DNA of 64,000 nt from Tetrahymena elliotti 4EA. Taxonomy: Eukaryota > Ciliophora > Oligohymenophorea > Hymenostomatida > Tetrahymenidae. The translations under genes were made by a program, and so were the position numbers. Of this stretch, positions 51,192-64,000 are shown one piece after another. The stretch's first letter is position 1. Every line of letters starts with the position of its first letter. Under the pieces are notes generated by a model. The model was not told the DNA's origin, searched no databases, and worked only from the letters and a program-made list of their open reading frames with translations. The DNA lies in the NCBI GenBank assembly GCA_000231825.2, contig JH720305.1, positions 570,748-634,747 on the forward strand, in the 5' to 3' direction.

Positions 51192-54100
51192 TCATGACTA
51201 TAGTTCCTCTGATTACATGTCTTCTTACTTGGTTAATTAATGATATGTTGAGAATACTGATGTAACAAGTCTAGTTTTTGGCTAATTACTTGTCCTAAAA
51301 AATTTAGATTTTGATGATTAAATAATTTAGAAATTTTAATCAAAATCAGAAGTATCTTCTTATTTTTCGTCAAGTTTGATAGTTATATTTTCTTGGCCTT
51401 AAATAACTTTTTAGTTAAGTCTCTCAAAAATTGTTAGATTTTCGACTTAATCTTTGTGGTCAAGATTTCTATTGTCATTACTATTTAATATATTTTAATT
51501 ATTTTCAGCTTCAGGCAAACTTTGAACTACTTGCCCATTATTTATTTAAATTTATTTGTCATCATTTGCATTTAAATTCTTTAATTCGAGATCTTACATA
51601 TCCTAATTCAGATTAATATTTTATTCTTCTTGTGGAGATTCAGGGTCAATTTTTTATGGATTACTATTATTTGAATCTGAATTCTAACTTTTAAAAGAAG
51701 AGTCCTTTTTAATATCTTTCAATAAAGTTTATTCATTGTTTGTTAGGCTTTACATTTGATTGATGTTGTTAAAATCATCTTCGTTTTGTATTGTTAATCG
51801 TTAATATTCAGAATTTCTATTTGAATTTATATTTTCTATATTTGAATATCTGGATTTTAAATTAAGTCTTGCACTACTTATTGGAGGACTCTCATAAAAT
51901 GTACAATTATTTTAGTTTAATATTTAGTTATTTGATGAAACATCACAAGAGTTTAATTATGCCTAAATAATAGAGTTGAAGTCTGTATTTTTAGCACTAA
52001 ACTTATTAGTGTTAGGTGTTGAGATTCCATTTTCTAAATTTAAATACACAATTTTTGATGTGAAAGCTCTTGGTATTCTCCTACTGATTTGTATTTATTC
52101 ATTATTTTCTATTTTCGATTTTGGTTCTTCTACTATCATTGGAGGTGGTGGTATATCTTTTAGTGAATTCACTTGAGAAATCTCTTAGCAAGATATGATG
52201 TTATTTGAAACTTAATTTGTTGTTTTTAATTTAGCTTAATCGATACAAAAATTTTAAATACTTAGTATATCACTTTTTCCATAATTTTCTTTTGAAACTA
52301 TTTTTTAATGATGAGCATTTATTTATTATTCGATGCTACTGTTTTTACTGTAGATATTATTACAAGATATGATTGATTTCTTTAAATTTTGTTGTTCATA
52401 GTTAAAGTCTTAATTATCATTTTTGCTTCTCCCTGATATTGTTGATTATGGTGATACTTTTCTATTTCTAATCTTTTTACAGAATTTCATTATTGTGGTA
52501 AGACTAGATTTATATTTAAATTAATAAATTTAAAATTATTTTGAAATTTAAGAAAGTATTTTACATGAATTATGAGGGTTTTTTAATGATGAGTAAATAA
52601 ACCTCTCTCATACTAAAATAAAAATGTAATAGGAGAATGGCTGTAAAAGCTGCAATGATAGCCCAGCTTATTTGAGTCCTCTTTTCTTCTATTGATTCAT
52701 CCATTGATTTTAAACCAATAAATAAAATGCTAGCTATAAAGAAAAACACCTCTTAAATTATAATTTTTATATTTTCTCTTTAATGCTCAAAAGGTAGCTT
52801 TTTAAAAACAAAAGCCAAGAGTAATAAAGGCATGAATGATAAGAATGTGCATTAGACATATGTTATTTAACTGAAATAAAGTATGAGTAGTGATATTAAT
52901 ATTTTTCTAATGTGCAAAATGATAAAAAAAATCATGCTAAAATAATCATCTTTTAATCCTTCATACAAGCACCCATATTTTGCTTCAATTTCCTTTTCTT
53001 TGAGCCTATGAAAATACTTTTTCATCAAATAAGCAGCAATAAATGGTATTGGGAAAACGAAAATAAATGTGATAAACACTATTGCTAAGTTTAGATGATC
53101 AATTGGTTTTTCGATTTCCATATTTGTAAATTGTAAGAATATATTGAAAACAATTTCTAAGTAGACAGACATAACAACTTCATGATAAATTGCATAAACA
53201 AAAAGTTTGTTTATCAATCTATCAAATCTTTAAAATTTTTTCCCTATGATTTTGAGCAATAAATGGATGACTAAAGCAAAAACAAAAGTAGTGTAGTGTT
53301 ATCCTATTTTTTTAAAAATTAACTTAACTTAAAATTTTATGAAAAATTTATGATTATATACCTGCATTTTTGATGTAGAGGGATTGAAGACCTTTATTTT
53401 CTAAATTTTCAAGGGTAGATTTCTCATAGTCTTCAGGGATAGCATATTCAAAGAAATTAGTGACGAAAGGAAAAGAGAAATCTTCAAAAACAGTAAAAAA
53501 TAGTTCTAAATTCAGAGGAAATCTAGAAAATTAAATTAAAAATGTTTAAATTTTAAACCTATTTTAAAAAAATTTTACTCAATATTTAGGTATTTATGAA
53601 GTTTAATAATTTGTGCTATGTCAATAATGCTTGCAACCATAGTAATACCACCTCCTAGAGTCTAATTTTAATTTGAATAAAATTTAAATTCAAAAATTAT
53701 CATTAATTGTGTTTGTTTTACTATTGGAACTAAAGATGCAATTATAACAGTTGAAACTGCTTGAGTAGCCTTTTGAATACTCTCTGCAGCTTATTTTTGA
53801 GATTGCTCAGCAACATATTCAGTATTTAATTGTAATGTTAAAGTTAATGCATTTAAAATATATGAACCTTTTGGTAATTTAGTAAGTATAAGTTCTTTGA
53901 CATTTTTAATTTTTTGATTTTAAATCCTTACTACTAATTAACTTTGAACTTAAATACTAAATTAAAAATCAATTAAAACTATGTTATCATTATTCTAATT
54001 AGACAAAGAGTAAGTATAAGCAGAAGATTTTAATCCTTCAATAGTTATTTACAAGTAATTCTTAAAATCATCAGTTATAGTTATGTCAGTAACAAACTAT

Positions 54101-57100
54101 AAAATTATTTAGTTCTTCGTCTATGATGATAATTTGTAAGTCAAAGGAACATGACAAATGCTTTTGCCATTCTTAGGTTCTTTTTATAATGATAAAAATA
54201 ATTCATTAAAAAAATAATAATGCAATTTAAAATTATTTACCATTTTAACAAACAAAAAGCTTTTCTATTTAACAAGAAGAGCTGCATCCATCATCATTAA
54301 AGTTATTTCCATCATCACATTAATATTCACCAAAATTTAAACCATCGCCACATATTTCTAGACATTAATCTTGAACTTACTAAAATCCAGAGAGGCAAGA
54401 TAATTTGAGGCATTGTTTTACATTATTCTTAGTAAATATTTAATGATCTTCTGGACAAGTTAAAGAACAGCTAGAATTATCAAGAAGAAATAAGTCTGGA
54501 TCATTACATTTCTGGCAAGTATTAACACCACTTTTACAAACTTAACAATTAGAATCATTGCAGGACAGGCAACTCATAGAATTAGTATCATTAAAATATC
54601 CATTGGGGCAGTTTTCAATACATTAGTTCTAGTAGAAAAACATATTAGATTAAGGATCACAAGAAGTACATTAATCAAATTAAGATCCTGAACAATGCAA
54701 ACAATTCGAATGACATTTAGAACAAGTTTAGGATCCAAAATATCTTGGATAACATTCTGAACAATTTATCAAACTAGTACAAACTTTACAGCCTGTTGAA
54801 CAGCTTGTGCATTTTAAAGTTTTCAAACTACGAAATTACCCATTTGTACATGAAACTTCACATAGGCCATTAACCAAATCATATCCAGGATTGCATTTAG
54901 CACAAACTTTATCATTATTACATTTTTAACAATTCGCTAATGGACAAACTTAGCAGACCTAGTCCTAACTATACTAACTTCCAGAGCATTCCGAAACACA
55001 AATTGAACTATCTAAGCTAAAGCTTAAATTACATTTTTAACAAATAATCTCATTCTAACATTATTCACAATCTATATATTTTTTCATAATAAAATTAAAT
55101 GTTGTAATCATTGAAATATTTTTAATATTTTTGTATTGAATAATTTACTTAATCCACACTTATTGCAGTACTACTCTGTATTACTAACTTTATTTAGATA
55201 GTATCCTTTTTCACATTAAGTTGAGTATTGCAAAGAAGTGCATAGTTAACTACCTTCAGGGCATTTATAAATCTATGTAAAAGTTTTTCTTATATCTTTA
55301 AATCCTCTAAAGAATCCATCACCACAGACATTCACACATTCTCTAGAGAAATTCGAATAGTCAGGTAACTAACAATCACCCCTTAAGCAGCCATCTGAAG
55401 AAGAAGGATTCAAACAATTTGAATCTGTAAATTTAACACAACTCCTTGAATCATTAGAAATAAATTAACTACTTCCACAATCAGTTACACATTCATAAAA
55501 ATAATCTTTAGTAGGATCATCATTAAATACTATTTTTTAAAAATGGAATAATAAGAATTATTAATAATTAAAATAAATAGAAAACCATACAAACACGAGG
55601 CCAATAGCATTGTGTACAAGACATATTATCTGCGCATTTTCTGCACTCCGATAAGCAAGGTTTGCAAGTTGCAGTTAGATCACCAATTTTTTCTTAGTAA
55701 AATCCATCTTGGCATGAATTGCAATATTTATCTGATGAGCAGGAAGAACATCCATCTGGACAAGGAGTACATAAATATGTACTAGACATATAGTAACCAT
55801 TGCTACAAGTCAAGCATTAAGAAGCAGAGGTTGAGCAAGTACTGCAAATACTATCACATTTTGAGCACTGAACTCCATCAAAATACTTTCCATTAGAGCA
55901 TTTAACACAAGTATCACTGGATATACATTAGATACAATCTTAAACCAAACAATTTTTGCATACTTGTTAAAGTGGATATAAAGGATCGGTAGCTATTTGA
56001 TAGAATAAGATAAATAAATTCTTCATTAAATTCGAAGAAAGAAAAATGTATATTTGAACGATATTTTTAATAAACAGAACTTAAAAAATAATTCAAGTAT
56101 TACTTGAAAAAAGAACAGAATAAAGAAATAAAGATTTTTTTATTTTGATTTACATTTGGATAATTTTAATTAAATAATTAGTAGATTGATTTGAGTGGTT
56201 TAGGTATGGGAGTTTTTTTGGTTTTGGTTTTATATACTCAAATTAGTATTAATTGTAGATTTGAAAAATTCTTTAGTAAAGAGATAAAACTTTTTGAGGA
56301 GAGATATTATGTGTAACTTTAATTGAATATTTAATATCTGCTCTCATCACAAATATCAGTAAAGAACAAAACAAAAATAAATGAAAAATAATATTTACTC
56401 TAGAATTATCCTTCACTGCAACTATTAACACAAATTTATTCATAAAAATCGATTGCTTGAGAACTATTTTAGCATTTTGTACACTTAGTTGGCATATCTA
56501 TGCATTATTAGCAATTAGAATCACAGAGATAAGCTTCTATCTTTAAGTTAATAATTCCAACTTTTTCATCATTTTTTGCATCTGAACTGAAATCAATTGA
56601 CTTGATAATTATTTAAAAAGAGATTATTCTAAAAAATGATTTATAAAGATTCAAATAACTTAATCATAGATTTAATAAAAATATATTTATCTCAATTTCA
56701 AACTAAAAACTAGGATGAAATTCTAAAATAAATTCATAAAATAAAATATGTTAAATACTAGTAAGCTTGTATTTGATGTGAATGAACTGGATAGTTAAAT
56801 ATTAATGAAGGAAAATATAATCGATAAAGACTCTCAATTTTTAGACCAAATTGTAAATTGTGATTGCTTATTATTGACTTAAAAAATTTACATTCAACTA
56901 GCTTTAGATTTATTTTACTCTTTTTAATTTGAGATTGAGAGATTGCATGTTTTTTATGATAGTTGTGGGTTAAAAGAAATTTGAGTTTATAATCTGAATG
57001 GGATTATAAAATTTTTAATAAAGAGCCTATTATCTATTTATTTTTGGTGAATTTGGATCAATTTTAAGAGAAATCAGGTTAATAATTAATTCATTAGAAA

Positions 57101-57770
57101 AAGTCTTCAATAAATAATAAATTACAATATTATCTTGATAGCCTTAAAATACAGTACTTATACTGATTTATGAATCGTATTTATCCTTAAAGCAGTAATC
57201 TCTTTTAGTTATTTGTAAAAAAAATGATCAAAAAAATATTTTATTTGTATTCTTTTTACAAGCATGGTATTAAATAAGTTAAAGCTTCATTACAATAGAA
57301 ATCCAAACTATCTGAGGTATAACTGGGTTAATCTTTTTAAGGAAAAGTCACTTTGCTTCCATTAAAGGTGATGGAAAAGGTAAAGCTTGACCTGTTCATA
57401 TCTATTAAGAGTAGGTTTAAAGAGACTTTGAATTAGTAGAAATATTTTCCTGAAGTCAAAGAAAGTGAGTCAGTAACTTTTGTTAATATTTGGTTTGGTC
57501 CCATTATTAGCATCTGTGGTTCCCAGCCAGTATTTTTTTAGCAATGATAGCTTATTGTTCCAGCGCTAAAAGGTGGTTAGCTTACCCAATAACTAGTAGT
57601 GTTATCAAGATTCTGATCATAAGTTAAGCTGTTAAAAGTTTCATCAAGAATTAATACTTGCTATATAGATGATCCTTATATTATGGAAGTATATTTATTT
57701 CTTTAATTGAGTTGATAGTGAAATACTTACTTATAAATATTGCAATTAGTGAGAAGAAATATAAATTCAT
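51192..57770 (-). CDS. Cysteine-rich multi-pass membrane protein (paralogue C)
   Basis: Largest of the three paralogues. The signal peptide MNLYFFSLIAIFIS ends at an intron, and the N-terminal domain has SYWVSQPPFSAGTISYHC and NTGWEPQMLIMG, homologous to paralogue B. Cys-rich furin/EGF-like repeats occupy about 56500-54400. A DUF4215-like CGDGLNFGEYQCDDGN...DDGC lies near 54270-54365. A beta-rich region (54150-53800) precedes SIQKATQAVSTVIIASLVPI. The family block RFPLNLELFFTVFEDFSFPF follows near 53500. Membrane helices continue through 53217-52600, including VFNIFLQFTNMEIEKPIDHL, which matches FLQFTNMEIRTAPYIF of paralogue A. The cytoplasmic tail (52500-51192) is long, Ser/Asn/Gln-rich and ends QSEELQS*. 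Many short introns, plus one longer one near 56400-56000. Probably a surface receptor-like protein; ligand and activity unknown. Confidence 0.83.
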
Positions 57771-58566
57771 TGATTAGCTAGCTATCTTTTTTACTTTCTT
57801 TATTTTTGAATTTTTGAATAATTAAATTATTTTTTTTTATTAAAATTATTGGTAATCAAAATAAGAATATTTCATTAAATCTTATCAAATAAGATAATTA
57901 TTAAATAATTGAGAGATTATTCAAAGATTAAATAATTCATTAAATTACTCATCAAATCAATATCTTTTATAAACTTCCAAAAGAAATTTTACACCTGAGT
58001 CAAATACAAAAACAACTTTTTTATTTGTTTCTTTGTTTTAAGTTTATATGAGAATGACTTTTACATAATGTAAAAATATCTAAACTCTTATTAAAAAGTA
58101 ATCAAGACATAAATGTTTTTGTTTTTAGTTTCAAATAGTTTATCACTGGAATTTATTTTTTTTATTATCGAACAAAAATATTCTGCAAAGTCAGAAAAAA
58201 AAAATTGTAATTAAAGGATTACAAACATTACCAAGTAATTTAACTGTTTTTATATTTTATATCAAAATATTATTTTTTCTTAAAAAATTTGTATTTACTT
58301 TTCTTCAGGTGTAATCAATCCAATGCAAATTTTTACTTCAAGCAAATGTTTCAAAATAATTGATACTTTATGGTAAAATTTTCACTGATTAATTCAAAAC
58401 CTGAATTCGATGAATGACTAATCATAGTAACCCCAAAACTCGAATAATTTATTCCACATAAAAAACTGTTGTAACTATTGGAATTACCTGAATTTATTAC
58501 AAAGAAAATTAATATTTCAGATTGTTAATTTATTTTTCGAATTTAATTACTTAGTTATATGCAATC
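57771..58566. other. Divergent promoter region
   Basis: About 0.8 kb between the starts of paralogue C (-) and the coiled-coil gene (+). It is A+T rich with no recognisable motif. Confidence 0.6.
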
Positions 58567-61500
58567 ATGAATAAATAGTTAATACAAAACTATACACAAA
58601 AACTTAATGCATTAGTGACCTCTCAAAGTGTTAGAAATTTAAGAGATTCAAGTACCTTCACTGATAGATAAGCTATAAAAACAACTGGAAGATAAAGATA
58701 ATATTAAGATATTGGTTAATCAACTTAAAGCTTTCACCATACTATTAGTCATGAAAGACCTCAAAGTGTAAATTAGAGACAAAGAATGATAATAGAGTCT
58801 CCAAATTCAAAGTCAACTAAATCAACGCAATCTAAAGAGAATAATTTTTACATAAAATGGAGTTTACTAGACTAAAAACCAAATAATTAAAATTCTAAAA
58901 CATCATTGACTACTAAAAACTCAAAAACAACCTAAAATGTACTAATTAATCACACAATTTCTTCAATAAATAGTAAAAGCAGTAAATATGATAGACCAAT
59001 TCAGAGGATATTTTAGCAATTTCAATAATCACAAATTGGAAATTAAAGCTACATGCAGAAAGGGTTATTATAAGATGAAATCTAGTAAAAAGATAAGTTT
59101 GCCGTAATAAACGAAAAGAGGAATATAAAAGAAAATGAAATAATTAAAAATGAATAAATATTATCTAATAAATATTCTTTTGTTTTGAAAAATAGCTAAT
59201 TATTTAAAAGGCAAGCTGAAATTAAATAAACTTTACCTGTAAAATTTTAAAATTCATATGAAATAAATGTAATTGAAATCTAAGACATGAAATAATCATT
59301 TCCAGCCAATCAAAATGAAATTTTAACTCCTACTAGTCGATTATTACAAAATAATTATATGACATCAACCAATCTATCAATTGAAAGTAATTAATAAGGA
59401 GAAGTATAACCAACAGTAAAAAGCTAAAATGAAGGCGAGTTAATTAAAAACAAAAAGAGTGAGAACTTAAACTAAATAAAAAGTCTTTTCTAAAGGCATA
59501 ACAGATAAATTATTGAAGTAAATAACAATATAAAAATGTTATCAAATGCTAATATATCTTCTTAGTCATAAAAATAAATAAATAATATTACAGACAACGA
59601 TTACTCCAGTATGATTTCTGGTAGTGAATAAAATTTTGATAGATTTAATTTAGGTGAAAAAGGGAATCTTAATGATTCAAATCAGGTGCTAAATCATCAA
59701 TTTTCTTTGAGAAATTTGAATGATGGAGAATCCCCTTGCAAAAAAAAGTAAGAAAAGAGAAGACAAACTTTTCAATCGAATACTAAATCAGTTCATTAAA
59801 ATTTAGATTCTTAATATCATAAATTCGAATATCTTTCCTAATATCAAAATCAAGCCATTTAATTAGATTAAATCAAATAGAATAATATCTAGCAAAATAA
59901 TGTAAGCATCTAAAATTAGCAAAATATTTCAATTAAGTAAGAAAGTTTGGAATCTGCATAAGATGAAATAAAAATCAAGCAAGCAAAATAATAATTAGAA
60001 TTCTGTTTGTTAGACATTATTGAAAAATTAGAAAAAGAAATCATTTAAGAGATAGATGACAAAAATTCATTTTAAAAAAAATATTTCACAAAGATACAAG
60101 ATATTTTAAATGAGAGAATATCAAGTATATTGATAAGAATAAATGAAATCCTCGGAGAAGAGAACAATATAAACCGGTTTATTTAATATTTGAATTCTTT
60201 TTTGAACTACATACTGACAATAGCAAAAGAATAAATTGATTAGACTGTTAAAATTAAGGTGGAATAAGAATGTTAAAATTATATTGAAGAGATATCCTTT
60301 CTTAAAAAAAGCATTGACAATAAAATAAACAACTAAATTATGTAAGAACGTACAATACAAAAGCTTGAAGAATAAATAAATCATTTAAAAAATGCATTGA
60401 ATGATGAAAAAAATAGATTATAATTGCAAGTTAACATGTTAGAGGAAAGATTAGAGGAGATGACTGACTTAGATAAAGCTTAAGAAAAATATGATGAAAT
60501 GAGAGGAAAAATACAGGAGATGCAGATTTTTATTAAGAATTTATAATAAGACAACAAATCAACAAAATAAACCTTAGAAGATAATTTATGTTCTCTAGGC
60601 CATTCACTGATGGTAAGAGCAAAGGATTCGATTGAATATCAAGAAACAGTTAGATAGTAAAAATAACAAAAACATTAATAATTTAATTAATATTCTTTTA
60701 ATTAGGTAATTTAATTTTTTCAGGATAAAAGATTCAACTTTGTTATCTATCCTTAATGACCATCCATTTCTTACAGCTTTTGTTTATAATCGAGTCATGT
60801 AAATACATTCATCTTTATATCTTTTTCAAAATGTGATCATTAAAAATAAAATCTTTTATTGTTTTCATATGAAATTTCTATAAAAATTAATAAAGATAGC
60901 ATATTTTTTTTACCTTCTTTCATTCTTTTATTGGATATTAGATTTTGTTTAAAAAAATGATACGAATTTTTGTTTTAAAAATAGTTAATCTACTAATCTT
61001 GAAGTTACTTCTGAATATATGATGTCTCGACTGAAAACATTTTTTAAAAACTTAAAAATTGAAGATTTGACTGATAAAAATGTTGCAGAAGCATTTATGG
61101 AATATATAATAAGTGTGTCAAAAATATAATATGAAGCTTTTTAGGAGATTGAATAAATAGTTCGTTACTTATTACAAATAGAAGAAAAACCAATATCAAT
61201 ATTTTTTCAGAAATTATTTGGGATAGCTGGTTTTTAAATGCCATCATAATTAGCTTTGAGTGAAACTTTAAGTAAGATGAATAACAAAATAATTAATTAT
61301 TTTTTGAAAGATCAACTTAAATTGTATTTAAATATTTATTTAATTCACAATAGAGATTAATGGAGAATTAAATAAAATTCACATAAGTGACTTAGAAGAG
61401 AATGTTTATTACAATAATGAATTAGATCTCTTGATTTCTGGAATAGTTTCTAATTAAAATGTCGCTATAGACTACAGAAACTAAATTAGCAACAACTAAA

Positions 61501-62307
61501 AACAATAAAAATGCTAATTACTTAGCCATATGCTACAATTGATAACTGTTTCAGAAGAAATTGAGAAGATGGACTAGATTTATAATTAGTTAACTGTTTC
61601 TTCTAGCGAAACACTTCAAACCTTTGAAACTAAGCTTAGTTTTAAATATATAAAAGAACTTGCTTCAGGTTTAAAGATCAAGCCCTTTACCTTTCTAAAT
61701 TATATTATTCAGACTTACGAAAGATATTCCAAAGAGAGAAAAAAAGATCCAAATGCGAAATTGACTACTGTATAGCTAAATAGTAATTTTATACCAAAAG
61801 TAATGTGTTAAGAGTTATTTATAATAATTTGTTTGTTGGGATTGAAAGTTTTATTTTTTAATTAAGTATTAATAATTTTTTAATTTAAATAAGGTAATGT
61901 GTGACTGCTTTAAAAATTTGAAAAAATTCTAGCTAATGTATTATGTGGATTCAGATAAAATAGCTAAATAAACTCAATAATTATTTTAATCTAAATCCCC
62001 AAGTACATTAATATATATAGATAGTATATTAGAAGAAGAATAAAATCTTTAGGATATGAGAAAATAGTCTCCATAAAAGTTACAATAAGCAAATAAAAGA
62101 CAATAAGAGAGGAAAAAAACTTTGATAAGTGGTATGAAAAAAGTTAAAAATAGTCTTATGCTAATAAGTGGAGCAAGTAATAATTAAAAATAAGGAAATT
62201 TATTGAAAGTAAGCCAAAACAATAGCTAAAACTAACTTGATTCTTCTTTGAGCAGCAGGTATTCATAAAATTAATAACAATCTCCATTGTCTCTTAAAAA
62301 GAAATGA
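58567..62307 (+). CDS. Large coiled-coil protein with disordered N-terminal half
   Basis: Starts MNKQLIQNYTQKLNALVTSQ. The first exon runs about 700 codons without TGA. Its first 470 residues are Ser/Asn/Gln/Thr-rich and probably disordered. Residues of about 475-700 form a likely coiled coil (LLDIIEKLEKEIIQEIDDK, NMLEERLEEMTDLDKAQEKY, MRGKIQEMQIFIKNLQ). Shorter exons follow with helical, ordered-looking sequence: DSTLLSILNDHPFLTAFVYN, FFKNLKIEDLTDKNVAEAFM, VSEEIEKMDQIYNQLTVSSS, KIKPFTFLNYIIQTYERYSK. The tail is basic, Ser/Gln-rich and ends SPLSLKKK*. Introns include one at about 60658-60723 and others near 60800-60980, 61280-61350 and 61800-61890. I do not recognise a family. The architecture resembles cytoskeletal, basal-body or ciliary scaffold proteins, but that is inference only. 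Confidence 0.82.
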
Positions 62308-62583
62308 AAATCCTTTATCAAACAAAAAATATTAAATTTTTAAATTTATTTATTCAATCATCCAGTTATTTAAATTTCCTTAATCAACAAATATTGTTTA
62401 TTTGCAATCTTATTTATTTATTTGTTTAATCTCTCATTCATTTGTTTGATTTTTTAAATGTTTATCAAAATAATAATTATTGATATATTTTTCAAAAATT
62501 TATAAATTGACAGAAACAAAAAGAATTTCAATTTACTTTTTAAAAAAAATAATCTTTTGATTGTAGATAAGAAAATAAAAAAA

Positions 62584-64000
62584 ATGGAAAATACATAGTA
62601 GACTTAAGAGTTAGCTGAGGATCAACTCAATGAGGTTAAGACTAAAGAACTTAAAGAATCACAAAATATTTAAACATTTTTAAATTGGTGTAGTGAAAAT
62701 AAGGTTTTGATGCATAAAGTAAAAATAATCTTTCAATTAATTGTGGGAGTTTAGAGTTTAATTTTAAAAATAATAAGGGTATTGGAGTTCCTGCTGCATT
62801 TGGACCTCTTGGTGTTCCAGGTGTTGTTGCTTTAGAAGACATACCTGCTAACACTGTAAAATTAGAAATTAGTAGAAAGAGTAGAATTATAATTTTTAAA
62901 TTTAAAAGGTAATTGCAGCCATTCCTGACAAATTAATGATTTCTTAGCATAAAATTTTAAATGGAGAATTAAAAGAAATGCTACAAGATTAAAAAAATGG
63001 TGAATTATTTCAAGAAAAAATAGCAGGTGATGCAGAATTTAATATAATTACTGCCTTCTTAATCTATGAAAAAGGAAAGGGTGAAAACTCCTTTTATAAA
63101 CCTTATTTTGATACTATTGAGCGCTCTTATACTTTGTATGATTGGGATGAAAATGACGTAAAGGAAACTTAATGCCCAGAGTTAATTAGTGAAGTAATAA
63201 AATTGCATTTAGAAATAAGAATAATTAATAATAATATTAAATGAATAAATAGTTTAAGCATTATAAAGAGGATGCATAAGTAACTTGGATTCAGCTTAAA
63301 AATTGTCTTGAACAGTACCCTTAGTTTTATGTTAAAGAATAATTAACAGATGAGTTATTTTACTGGTGTTATGAACTAGTTATGACTAGAGTTTTTGGAC
63401 ATTCCCTTCCTTATACATGCTTAGTTCCTTTTGGAGATTTATTCAATCATGGAAATCATTCAGCTACTCATTATATAGTGAATAATTTATTTGAGTCTCT
63501 TGAAAAAGAAGCTCATCCTAAGTATAAAATAAAGAAAAATAAAATAGATTTAGGCATATTTGATACAGATAACTAAGGTAAATTTAAATCCTCTAATAAT
63601 GACTTCCATTTTCGTTGTAAGAGATATCGTTTTGTCAAAGATCACTTCAAAGTTCTCCCTAAAAATTTGAGAGAGAAATTTGAATAAAATACTTCAAAAT
63701 ACTTAGAAGATGATATTCTTAGAGAAATGATTTATGAAATCAACACAAAAGAAATTACTTTAAATAAAGAAGTAAATATTTGGGATTTGAAATTCTTTAC
63801 TACTTCTGCAACTGAAGATAATGATACAGATGAAGATTAAACAGAATAAAGAAAGAAAGAATATGATAATTTATTTCACAAGGAAATCAAAATCATTGAA
63901 AAAAACTCTAAAAAATAAGAATCTAACTCTAAATTACTTAAAGATAAAAGTATTCCTTAAGCAGTTAATATAGAACAATTTTTGATTGATTTTTCATTTC
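62584..64000 (+). CDS. SET-domain protein lysine/histidine methyltransferase, SETD3/LSMT-like, 3' end missing
   Basis: S-adenosylmethionine-dependent protein methyltransferase of the split-SET class (SETD3, SETD4, SETD6, Rubisco LSMT). It starts MENTQQTQELAEDQLNEVK and has FLNWCSENKV, as in these proteins, then GIGVPAAFGPLGVPGVVALE and AIPDKLMISQ (N-terminal SET strands). The insert has FNIITAFLIYEKGKGENSFY and KPYFDTIERSYTLYDWDEND. The C-SET part has YWCYELVMTRVFGH and LVPFGDLFNHGNHSATHY, where Asn-His is the cofactor-binding motif. After it comes a longer Lys/Asp-rich section before the expected substrate-binding domain. Introns lie near 62719-62777, 62855-62910 and 63190-63250. The gene continues past base 64000. 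Known members methylate actin histidine (SETD3) or various lysines; the substrate here is unknown. Confidence 0.93.

Noticed and set aside
60121..60384. Minus-strand hydrophobic frame MIYLFFKLLY
   Set aside because: Antisense to the coiled-coil region; antisense of Lys/Glu/Asn-rich sequence reads as Phe/Leu/Ile-rich.
1..64000. tRNA, rRNA, CRISPR array, telomere CCCCAA repeats, transposase or retroelement
   Set aside because: Looked for on both strands by eye; no candidate had convincing motifs. A computed tRNA scan would be decisive.

Overview
The window is nuclear DNA of an oligohymenophorean ciliate, most like a Tetrahymena macronuclear scaffold. It is very A+T rich. Every recognisable protein reads through only if TAA and TAG are glutamine and TGA is the sole stop. 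Introns are mostly 45-80 bases, start GTAA/GTAT and end AG. Standard-code reading breaks the genes into small, mostly meaningless pieces, so the models here were read by hand with the ciliate code. A run of 100 N at 47540-47639 marks an assembly gap.

Left part (1-32.4 kb), in order: the 5' part of a DENND4/Crag-like DENN protein (-), a ciliate-specific membrane protein (-), a Q/N-rich protein (-), a large Rad5/16-like SNF2 helicase (-), the TFIIH subunit Tfb2/p52 (+), a small MGNICSGC-type IQ-motif protein (-), a Rab32-like GTPase (-), dipeptidyl peptidase III (+), a six-exon Q/N-rich protein (-) and a RimJ/RimL-type GNAT acetyltransferase (-). Most are housekeeping functions: vesicle traffic (DENN plus Rab), chromatin or DNA repair and transcription (SNF2, Tfb2), and peptide turnover (DPP III).

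Right part (33-64 kb): three very large minus-strand paralogues at 32972-39134, 40342-46095 and 51192-57770. Each combines extracellular cysteine-rich repeats, one DUF4215-like CGDG...CDDGN...GDGC motif, a multi-pass membrane domain and a long Q/N/S-rich cytoplasmic tail. They form a spaced tandem array interrupted by the assembly gap and by an intronless secreted acid-lipase gene (+). A coiled-coil protein (+) and the 5' part of a SETD3/LSMT-like SET-domain methyltransferase (+, running off the end) follow.

Intergenic spacers of 0.5-2.6 kb are extremely A+T rich and hold no tRNA, rRNA, CRISPR, telomere repeat or transposon that I could recognise. Starts are the first plausible in-frame ATG. 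Splice sites were inferred by eye from frame and GT-AG borders, so exon edges inside the longest genes are approximate.
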